NCBI GenBank assembly: GCA_030760725.1
Contig: JASWHV010000013.1
Location: 37,358,699 to 37,422,698 of the forward strand
Direction of reading: 5' to 3'
DNA from: Neostapfia colusana
Lineage: Eukaryota; Streptophyta; Magnoliopsida; Poales; Poaceae
DNA: 64,000 nt
Shown here: one piece after another, positions 1 through 8,540 of the stretch
Layout: each line of letters begins with the position of its first letter
Numbering within the stretch: the first letter of the stretch is position 1
Program-made: the position numbers and the translations under genes
Notes under the pieces: generated by a model
What the model saw: the letters and a program-made list of their open reading frames with translations, nothing else
The model's database searches: none
Told to the model about the DNA's origin: nothing

Positions 1-1323
1 GATTAGCCGGCGATCAATTCTCCTTTAGCATCCATCGCATGAAAACGCCTCGGAACAGCGGGATTTAAGCTTTACTAGGAGTGGCCGCCGCGGACCCATT
101 CGGTCGCACGGTGAAACCCTATTTGCGGCAACTCCCGAGCTGATCTAAGGTCATGCCTAGCTTCCTAGAGCTGCGCTGGTGATGTAGAGCCCTTCAGCGC
201 AAGTGGTGGCGGGCTAGAGACCTCGGACAACGGCGCCAAACCACAGCAGTAGCCGCCGCACGTCGCGGAGCTGGTTCCGGCCACCGGCAGCCCAAAAAGA
301 GCCCACCAACGTGTTCCTCGATGCCCTAAACCCTCTGTCGGCGAGTCTCTGGCTGGGCGGCGGCCGGGAACGCCGGTCCGGCGAGCAGCCGTCTGCTCTG
401 GCAAGGGGGGGAGCGCGCCGGCGCGAAGCAGAGGGCGGGGGGGAAGAAGAAGACGCGGGGCCCGGCTGTCAGTGGCTTAAAAATTCAAATCGGGATCAAG
501 CTGCAGCTCGGATCCGGTGTGCTGGCGTGCAGAAACTCCACAGACCACGGTGTGCCGACGCCTCAGCGCACAACACGTGTCCCCGTGGCCCACCGGCAGA
601 TTTAAACTTTTCCCCGATTTTCAGATTTCATTCAAACTTCAAATCCTCATAACTTGGGCTAGGAAACCCCAAATCGAGTGAACCAAATTTTGTTGGATTC
701 AGCTCTCTGAGTACTTTCCAGCAAATCAAGTTTCACTTCATGAAAAGCCTTATTTCTCCAGAATTAATTCCTCAAATTTTAAAATGTTTAGAATTTTAAC
801 TGGCGAATCCCTTGGAAGAAAATTCTGAAATTTTTCTGGGATGTTCATCAGAATATCTTTGAACTACCATAAAAATTTCAGATCCATTTGATCTCATTTG
901 ATCCACCTAATGGTGTGATTAGTGAAACTGTTTCAGAGAAATTAGAAAATGTTCAGAAGCATTTTCAGAATTTTCTCTAAAATTGTTTAGCTCATATCTT
1001 TAGCTAGGAACCTTCAAATTAAGTGAGACCAACTCCATTAGAACCCTCTGAAAATCTAGTTTTCAGAAAGTCATGGCTTGGTCCATGAAAACCCCTAGAA
1101 TACCCTAAGAGTTCCAATTAAGGTCAAGGACATAATTAATTGTGGAGGGATCAAATGAGCTTTGCTGCAACTAAAACTTGACCAAGTCTCTGTGTAGGTT
1201 GTAACCAAGCCACAGTAAAAGTTTCACAGTCTTTGGGTCTTTCTAGTGAGACTTAGAAGGTTCACAAGTTAAAACTCAATTCAAATGCATTTCATTAATA
1301 CATGTACTTCTTATATCATGTAG

Positions 1324-2573
1324 TCGCTAAGGTCGAGGAGGAACCCGAAGTCCTAGACTTCGTTACTACGGAGGAGCAGCTAGTCTACGACCAAGAGCAG
1401 CAAGGCAAGCTCCAGTTTCCATTAACCTTTTTACAAATTTTTATTGTTTTGAGCACTTACTTGAGTACGATGATTCCTTGCATTAGAGTCTTGTTTGGAA
1501 ACCCAATTGCATAGCCAAGAAAAACCATGGGTTGGGATTTAGGATTGCAAACCTTGTTAGCTACTGCGATGCTAAGATAGTGTAGGATTGGGTACAAGTC
1601 GAGTAGTTGGAACTACTCGCGAGCATAGGCTAGAGGCACTAGACTCGGGTAGAGATAGCACATGATACACATGGCAAGAAAAATGAGACCGAGCGGAGAG
1701 TAAGGTCAGCAGGACTTTGGGGCCTGTGTGCTATAGATCCGCTTGTGTCGATTCAGGACCAAGCCATGTGCGGGCCTGTTGAACAAGCTAGAACAGTACC
1801 GAAGACCTACCGGCTATATGGAAACCAGGAAACCGATGTAACTCGGGTAGCTGGGTATTGAGGCATTGCCCGTCGTTCAGAGGGTAGGTTGAGAGCTTGA
1901 GGTGTAAATCATCTGGCGGCACTGAGACCTCTTGCTCGGGACGATGGGACCGGTTCAATATTGGGCTGACGGGTGAAAGGTGGTTGCGTATGGCGTCCGT
2001 GATGGTTGCTGTAGGCAACATCGAGTACGGGCGTACGTGACGGGTTGTTCGGGTAACCCTGCAGGTTTAAATCGATAATAATCGCCGTCCCTCGTGGTCA
2101 GTGTGTACCACTTGTTCACTGTACCGTGACGTAGAAAGAACAGGCTAGTTACATGTTAAAATGTTACTGATTGAAAGATGGACTTTGATTGTTAATGATT
2201 TGTTGTAGTTTAGAGCTAATTAAAGTTCTTTTCAACTTTGGGCAAAGTACATGAGAGAAATGCGTTTCTTGTTTGATTGCGGCTCTCTCATGTGCCTTAG
2301 CGTAAGGTTCTCCACAACCTGCTGCTAAAACTTGAAAGTAAGGTTCCAATAATTAGGCGAGTCCTTTGCAAATTATTTTATCTCATGTACCCATCACCCC
2401 TCATGTAGAAGTTCCATGTTTAGGAGAGACGGGTCAGTCTTGCTGAGCCTTCATGCTCACTGCTTGTGTTTGAAGCTTTTGCAGGGTTCTATGAGGAAGG
2501 GACTCCCGAGGAGGAGACGGAAATCCAGGAGGGGAACCCCGTCGAGTGGGAGTCGTGCACGCCGCCATGTTAG
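1324..2573 (+). CDS. LTR-encoded spliced acidic peptide, E1 5' LTR copy (exons 1324-1404 and 2485-2573)
   Basis: The first recognisable exon (81 nt) follows an acceptor-like ...catgtag. It ends at CAAG followed by GCAAGC, the consensus of GC-AG intron donors. The second exon begins after gcttttgcag and stops at TAG 2571-2573. The exons join in phase 1, giving an acidic Glu/Gln-rich peptide. Its parts include V-A-K-V-E-E-E-P-E-V-L-D-F in the first exon and V-E-W-E-S-C-T-P near the end. The diverged E2 LTR has the same exon length, phase and motifs with many synonymous differences. No initiator exon was found, so the protein start is unknown. Function is unknown, and splicing is inferred from sequence only. 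Confidence 0.45.
1600..1619. promoter_or_regulatory. Conserved LTR dyad
   Basis: Perfect inverted repeat with 9-nt arms CGAGTAGTT / AACTACTCG and a 2-nt centre. The same dyad is in every LTR reaching this point: 27185-27204, 42575-42594, 46196-46215 (minus LTR) and 59275-59294. A one-base-longer version is in the E2 LTRs at 7341-7361 and 17725-17745. Its role is unknown. It lies within the GC-AG intron proposed for the LTR transcript. Confidence 0.6.
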
Positions 2574-2694
2574 TGTGCGTGTGTGCTAGCAAGGACACGT
2601 TCACGGGCTGAACGTTAACTTGGTGCGTAGTCTACGCCCGTGAGTGTAGACTGGACCTATTTTGATGTAAAAATGTTCATAAACCACTTTATGT

Positions 2695-2700
2695 AATAAA
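2695..2700 (+). terminator. AATAAA polyadenylation signal in E1 5' LTR
   Basis: AATAAA lies 104 bp before the LTR end and downstream of the peptide stop codon. Equivalent signals are at 28293 (E1 3' LTR), 60384 (E3 3' LTR) and 45100-45105 (inverted LTR, minus strand). In the 3' LTR it would end genomic transcripts. In the 5' LTR it could end a short LTR-only transcript. Confidence 0.6.
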
Positions 2701-2807
2701 AGTTTTGCTTCCGCTTTGTACCTTTGATGTGTGTTATTCGGTGCTGTGCAACGCAACACCCCTCAGCGTGATACTGGCTCGACAAGACCGTGGGGTCGTG
2801 TCAGCGT

Positions 2808-2820
2808 TGGTATCAGAGCT
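2808..2820 (+). other. E1 primer-binding site (initiator Met tRNA type)
   Basis: TGGTATCAGAGCT starts 4 nt after the LTR end. TGGTATCAGAGC is the standard plant retroelement PBS complementary to the 3' end of tRNA-iMet. Confidence 0.9.
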
Positions 2821-4304
2821 CGCTTGAGGATTAACACACTAAAAGGTCATCTTTTTCAAAAATCCAGTGAGGAACGAGTTAGTAGCCCATATAAGGATGT
2901 TATTAGTGTATAGAAAGTGGCATATTAACCTAATTGCTTATGTCGGAAAATCGTGCATCTCGGGACGCTTAATGTCTTGGGGGGTGCACGTAAGCGCTGT
3001 CCACCAGTGCGCACAAGCTGAAGGGTGGAGCCCCACGGGTGGCAGGTAACCCGACCCGCTTTGATATCCTCTACGACTCTTCATGTCGTTTGGGGTATTC
3101 GAGCAACGTCTGTCCCTGGCGTGCGTGGTGCAATTTGGGAGACCCCGTCACGTGGTCTGAAACGTGAACACGTAACTCAAGGCGTGTTTGGCTTGAGAAC
3201 ATCCGGGCGAGTGATGACGGCTGGGTGTACGAACTGTATGGATACCGGGCTCGGTGTGCAGCCGAGTCTGATGATTGTTTGAGTTTATGCAGGTAGTCTA
3301 ACCACGAAATGGTAGACGTGTAGCATACTTGTATGAGTGACGTTTAGTGCCACTGAATTAACGAAGCCGACTAAGTCTGGTATAGGTTTTTCTTTGTGAG
3401 GACGTAGTACCGACATGATCTGGTGACGCATCGACGTCACACCCCACTAAATGAAAAACTTCATTGTAAAACTTGAAAGTTTTAATCTGGAGCATTAAAA
3501 CTTTTCTGTAACCTCTTCCCTTAATCAGGATATTCAAAGTTAACAAGTTTTCAACTTATAGTTTGCTAAGGACAGAGCACTCTGTTTTCAGCTGAATTAA
3601 GGCTGAAGTTAATCAGAGGTTAGAGGTTGAGTTCTTTCGAGGTTGGGGTCATATGATACATTTCTGGAAAGCTTCGGAAACGCTTTACAACTTTTCTGTT
3701 GATGTCCAGAGGTGTTTCAACTCTTCACCAATCGAAAAATGCAGTAGAGTTGAAACTGTCCAGAAAACAGGGCAGGGCAAAGACTCTCTGTAAACTCTCT
3801 GTAAATTGAGTATAACTTCCTGCATAAAATTCTAAAAATAGAAAATGAGGTAGTTCTGGAAATCTTATGAGCTGGGTTACAACTTTGTAACAGAAAGTTT
3901 AGTCAGATTGGGAGCAGAATTAACTGGAATTCTTGGATCAAATCAGTACCTAAAGCAGGGAGGTGCTGTCCAATTTTCTCCAGAAATTCTGTTAACTTTG
4001 ACATCTCTTAACTTTTGAACCAGGACAGATCTTAGGACAAGCAAATACTTTCTGGAAATCTATTAAAGTAAGCTTTAACTTTGATGTTGAGCTCCAGAAG
4101 TGGTTTTGTCCTTAGCATGGCCTAAATCAGGTTGAAATGGAAACTGGTCAGGGCTGTCATGGTTTGACAGCAGATCAGCAGTCAAATTTGTTTAAATTTA
4201 AACTATGTTCCAAGTTTTATGGGTTCAATGACATGTATTATGTTATAACTCAATGGTTTACTGTTTAAATAAATATTTGACATTTATCAAATATACTTTT
4301 ACAG
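2821..4304 (+). other. E1 untranslated leader
   Basis: About 1.5 kb without a convincing gene. It includes a block near 3341-3415 (cgtttagtgccac, then a T-rich stretch and gaggacgtagtaccga) that recurs in the E2 leader at 9274-9351 and in the E3 leader. This makes it a candidate packaging, dimerisation or splicing element. The leader ends in a pyrimidine-rich ...ttttacag directly before the aORF ATG, which looks like a 3' splice site. Confidence 0.7.
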
Positions 4305-4726
4305 ATGACAGCAGATAAACAGTTGGAGAACGGGTGGGTGGTGTCCCACTGTTCTCACCGCAGCGGCTATCCGGAAGCATTGAGGCAGATGCTTCAATAT
4401 TTCGGGTACAACGAGATGCCGCAGTACTTCGCCAAGGAAGAAGGCGAGGAAGGGAACAAGACGTGGACAATCCATGTCGAAGTCCCTGCAGGACCTATGC
4501 CACCCGGTTGGGTGCCGTTCACCGTCACGGTGAGAGGTAGACAACCGGAAGGGGTGTGGCAAGTGGCAGCCCGTGACACCATGTCAAGTTTCTGCCAACT
4601 ACACGTGAGAGCGATGGAGGGAACTCCATACGCGCTTGTTCCGGTGGAGGGACGGGCTCATCATGAGTGGGAAGGGAGGTATCGGGAGGCAACAGACCCG
4701 AGTTGCCCAAGGTACAACCCCGCGGA
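4305..4726 (+). pseudogene. E1 aORF, 5' part (interrupted by E2)
   Basis: Codes for about 140 residues starting M-T-A-D-K-Q-L-E-N-G-W, immediately after ttttacag. It has a compact, Trp/Pro-rich N-terminal domain (W-T-I-H-V-E-V-P, P-P-G-W-V-P-F-T-V). I recognise no catalytic motif, and it is not Gag, PR, RT, RH or IN. The frame is cut by the E2 LTR at 4727 and continues at 18914. A near-identical full-length version is in E3 (50575-51519) and an inverted 5' fragment at 43165-43498. The ORF lies between PBS and gag on the sense strand, so it is an accessory ORF of the family. Some other plant Gypsy families carry additional ORFs; I cannot tie this one to a named family. Confidence 0.75.
4722..4726. 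repeat. E2 target site duplication, left copy
   Basis: gcgga precedes the E2 LTR start (tgta...) and is repeated exactly at 18909-18913 after the E2 LTR end (...caca). A 5-bp duplication is normal for LTR retroelement integrase. Confidence 0.95.
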
Positions 4727-5503
4727 TGTAAAAGCCCAAGAAAAGGGACTTGCAAAAACTTTTCTTCACCTCACAACACCACAGTTTTTTTTGTGGATAT
4801 CTTAGAAAAAAATTGTGAAGAGCAAGTAACCTCCATCAAAAGAGTGATTAGAGGGGAGAGCCTTCACTTTCACAAAGTAGGATTTCTACACATGAACATG
4901 AGAGGTTGAGCTCACCCCTAGAACTTAAAAAGTCTTGGGAAGGTTCAGGCCAAATTTCATGTAAATCCAACACTCTTTGAGGCACTTTTGGAGGTATTTG
5001 AAAAAGAGGCCAATTTGAATGTAAATTCAAATTGCAGCAACTTTCATCACTCAAATTCAAAAGTTAGCTTCATATTCAAACTCAGCACATTTTTCTGAGT
5101 TAGCCCACAAATTTTCATCATCATTGTAGTTCATTTGGTCAAGAGCTAAATTGGCAAGAATTCAAAAACTGAGTTTGAATTTCAGCAAACTTAGCCAAAC
5201 AAAGTTCAAATTTGAGAACTCAAATTCGAACCAAGACTTGGGGGCTAAGTCTCCCATTCAATGTTTAGTAGCTGGGGATAATTGAGTGCCTACAGAAATG
5301 AGAAAAAAATTAAACATGGAATTATAGGGGAGGCCCACTGGTCAGTAGACTTAGCACAGAAGTCTCCTCAGCCGACTCCCTCGACCGAGCGCGCTCGCCA
5401 GCTGCGGCCAGTGTCGGCGCCCGACCACCTCGGCCGGCCAGCTCCTGCTTCGGCGTAGGAGGTGGCACAGCAGGTGTCACGCTCTCCACTGGCCTCAGGG
5501 GCC

Positions 5504-5511
5504 TATAAAAG
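5504..5511 (+). promoter_or_regulatory. TATA box of E2 5' LTR
   Basis: TATAAAAG in a GC-rich setting (gcctataaaaggcc), conserved at 15888-15895 in the 3' LTR. This is the canonical plant core promoter form. The start site would lie near 5535-5545. Confidence 0.75.
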
Positions 5512-7062
5512 GCCCGAGACTGCCGGCGAGTTGCTGTTTTTCGCGAGTCCCGCAACCAGCAGCCTAGTCGCCCAAGCTCCGATCGTGTGCCACCCAAGCT
5601 GTGATCATCTTCCGGCCTTGACCTCCATAGGAAAGTGAAGCGCTAGCTCATCCTCAAGACCACCGTGCAAACCGCTCCAAGGTTCGACCTTTGTGCGCGG
5701 AGAATTTTCCAGTTTAGGGCGGGGAGCTCATTTCGGGATCCGATTAGGTTTAGGAGAAATTTGGGAAGCTTGGTGGGTGGGAGGTCGAACGGAGCTGTGA
5801 GAGAGCATCTAGAGGTTCTGGCGACCCCTCTCGATCAAAAACCGGAAGGAAATCACCGCTGGAACTCTAAGTTCACCATAGAACAGTGTGGCGGAGGAGG
5901 GGGTCACCGGAGAGGTCTGGGTTGCCGGCTGTTTGAGGCCCAATGGAGATCATGTCGAGCCTCCCGAGGTTTCCCATAGTGTGGCGACGTGATTAGCGCG
6001 CGAAGGAGATGGTCAGAAGGGCGGCAACATGTTGCCGAGGTAGCACAGAGGCATAGGGCTCGTCGCCGGCGAGCTACGGTGGTCAGCCAACGGCGACATG
6101 GTGTCCAGCGTGTTCAGCACTCGAGATTACGTGGGGGCGGCGAGTCTCGTCGGTGCCGGCGAGCTAGGTCGCCGGAAACACCGACCTCGCCGGAGCTCCG
6201 GCGGCTCAGGGCAGCGGCGTCGGGAGGTAGACGAAGGGAGAGGCCCCACCTGTCAGCCACTGTGCTAATCACGCGCGAGCGTGCGGCTAGTTCAATTTAA
6301 ATGGGCGGGCCCCGCTGTCAGCCTCTGGTTTAGCGCGGGAGGTGATTTTCTGTAGGAAAATAATTCAGGGATCAGCTCAAACTTTAGAAATTCATAACTT
6401 TGTGTAGGAAGCTCCAAATTCAGTGAACCAAATTTCGCTGAACTTAGGATTCTGAGTACTTTCCAGCAATACCAATTTCAGCTCATGAAACTTAATAGTT
6501 TTCCAGAATTAAATCCCTAAAGTTTAAACTGTGGGGAATCTTATCTGGAGAATTACATTATGAAAAATGCTGGATTTTGGCTGAGAGGTTCATTGGAAAA
6601 TACTTGAGTCACAGTAAAATTTTCAGACTCATCCAAGTTCATTTATTTCCCCTAATTGGGTGATTAAGAGAACTGCCCTGAGAAAATAGAAAAATGTACA
6701 GAAACATTTTTCAGATTTTCTCAAATCTTAATTAGGGCATAACTTTCAGTAGAATTCTTCAAATGACATGAAACCAATTCCATTAGAACCATCTTAAATT
6801 CTAAAAAAGTAATGGTTGGAGCCATGAAAACCCCTGGAATTGCTTAGAGGCTCAAATATTGACCCAATGGGCTTTTATTTGTACAAGGTTCAAATGAACT
6901 TTATTTCAAATGAAACTTGGTCAAGATTCTAGTTAGGACCCTACCAAGCCCCCATAAAAATTTCAGAACCAAAGGGGAGGGTTAGATAGAGTTATTAGTA
7001 ATTAAGTATTCAAGTTCACACATTGCATTTAAATTGACATGTAGTATTTTATTAACATGTAG

Positions 7063-8266
7063 TCGCTGAAGGCGAGGAGGCTCCGGAAGTACTTGACTTC
7101 CTCCTTCCGGAAGAAGAACTAACCCCTGACCAGCAACAACAAGGCAAGCCCCGGTTTGCATTAAACTATTTTTCAAGTTTTGCTTTATGAACACTTAGTA
7201 TGAAGTATGGATGTGCATTAGGTGTAGGATGAATGTAACCCCACCTGCATGACCAGAAATTTTCCATAAGAGTGAGGGTAGTGTCTAAGACCTCACGTAG
7301 ACAGGCTATGCTTAATGTTTCATAGAACTTCGGTACAAGTCGAGTAGTTGGAATCTACTCGCGAGATAGGCTTGGGACACACAGGTTCGGTTGAGTGATG
7401 TGAGATCACTTTAGTAATGAAAATGAAACTAGGCAGGGGCTAGGGCGCAACAAGAGGAAGTCTTGTTTGCGCGGCGCTGTCCATGTCGATTGAGGACCGA
7501 TCCGTGTGCGGCCCACGCTGATCAAGTTTGAACGTACCGAAGGCATATCAGATATATGGGCCCCGATAAACCGATGTAGCCTAAACCTCCGGGCGTCGAG
7601 GCATAGCACTCCGATTTATAGGTGTAGGTTGAGGGCAGCAAGGTGGAAGTCTGCCAACGGGCATAGAGAGATGCTCCGTGTGGGGAACCTCCTGCTCGTT
7701 TCGGTGCGACCGGTTCGACGTTTGGGCTGTTGGGTGAAAGGTTGCCCCGTACGACATCGAGTGAGCGTGCTGTGCAGCTCCACGGGTGGGCGTACGTGAC
7801 GTGCTCTTTGGGTTTCCCTGCAGGTGTATATCGAGTCGATTCACCGTCCCTCGCGGTGAAGAGTACCACTTGGTCAATGAGTCGTGACGTAGGTTAATGT
7901 ATGAAATATGATGATTCAATATTGCTGTGATGATATAATTGTATTGCTACATGTGTGCCACCAAATATTGCTTACTAAATTTCAGATTCCCGAACTGTTA
8001 ACATGTGGCTAAAAGATAAACTAATGATGAACTTGTAGACGTGTCCATTTGCTGCAGTATTAGTATCCTATGTGCTTGGTACACCTCATGTAGAGTTTCA
8101 TGCTTAGGTGAGTCGGTTAAGTCTTGTTGAGCCTTCGTGCTCACGGTTAATGCTTAAGTGTTTTTCAGGTGAGGAGCCACCCACGGACTCGGAGTACGAG
8201 TCCACCGGCGAGGGTTACCCTCCGTCGGGGACCATGGCTGAGTGGGAGACGTACACGCCGCGCTGA
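7063..8266 (+). CDS. LTR-encoded spliced acidic peptide, E2 5' LTR copy (exons 7063-7143 and 8169-8266)
   Basis: Same architecture as in E1. An 81-nt exon lies after ...acatgtag and ends CAAG before GCAAGCC (GC donor). A terminal exon follows gtgtttttcag and ends with TGA at 8264-8266. Phase 1 joining keeps the frame open. The first exon reads V-A-E-G-E-E-A-P-E-V-L-D-F, matching E1, with the codons for P, V and L changed at third positions. The terminal exon ends A-E-W-E-T-Y-T-P-R. The intron is 1025 nt. No initiator exon is identified. Strong Glu/Asp content suggests a small acidic protein or the tail of a larger one. Splicing and translation are unproven. Confidence 0.5.
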
Positions 8267-8366
8267 GCTGAGACGTGCAGCTAGTGTGGGTTGCCCTAGG
8301 GCTGGGCAACCAACTTTTGCTAGATAGGCTGGCGTGAGTTGTACAGAGTAGACTTCCGCTGTGTAA

Positions 8367-8372
8367 AATAAA
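8367..8372 (+). terminator. AATAAA polyadenylation signal in E2 5' LTR
   Basis: AATAAA sits 101 bp after the peptide stop codon and 152 bp before the LTR end. The 3' LTR copy is at 18751-18756. Confidence 0.6.
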
Positions 8373-8527
8373 TACTAGTTGGTAACTGAAGTTGTACCTG
8401 TTTGTACAGTTCAGTTTGTTTTTCCCATGTAATATATTGTGTCCTTATGATGTGTGCTGTCAGGTGTCGCATCGTGAGGCACCACCCTCTGCGATCCTAG
8501 ATGAGTGGATTCCGGTCCGCCACAGCC

Positions 8528-8540
8528 TAGTATCAGAGCT
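8528..8540 (+). other. E2 primer-binding site
   Basis: TAGTATCAGAGCT starts 3 nt after the LTR end. It differs by one base (G to A at position 2) from the tRNA-iMet PBS used by E1 and E4. Confidence 0.8.

Larger units (their letters stand above)
1..2803 (+). repeat. E1 5' LTR, left-truncated by the window edge
   Basis: This stretch matches 25592-28401 of the 3' LTR base for base apart from scattered substitutions and small indels. It ends in ...gtca just before the primer-binding site, as an LTR should. It contains the conserved dyad at 1600-1619, the short spliced coding region at 1324-2573, and AATAAA at 2695-2700. Other ORFs in it are not shared with the related E2 LTR and are not considered genes. 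Confidence 0.93.
4727..8524 (+). repeat. E2 5' LTR
   Basis: Begins tgtaaaagcc, ends ccgccaca, 3798 bp. The first ~780 bp are AT-rich U3 ending in a TATA box at 5504-5511. AATAAA is at 8367-8372. If transcription starts about 30 bp after the TATA box and ends shortly after AATAAA, the R region is close to 2.9 kb and U5 is short (inference). The spliced peptide region at 7063-8266 falls inside R. The GC-rich part at about 5340-6340 holds several ORFs that do not survive comparison with other LTRs. Confidence 0.95.

Noticed and set aside
2808..2820. tRNA gene suggested by tRNA-like sequence
   Set aside because: Only the short PBS complementary to tRNA-iMet is present, with no tRNA fold.
5665..6300. 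GC-rich ORFs of ~100 aa in the E2 LTR
   Set aside because: Long frames are expected in GC-rich DNA. The 3' LTR copy breaks them, and composition is low-complexity Arg/Pro/Ser.
7522..7919. Overlapping 112-115 aa ORFs in the E2 LTR on both strands, repeated at 17906-18253
   Set aside because: They recur only because the two LTRs are copies. They are not preserved in E1/E3 LTRs and share no coding-type substitution pattern.
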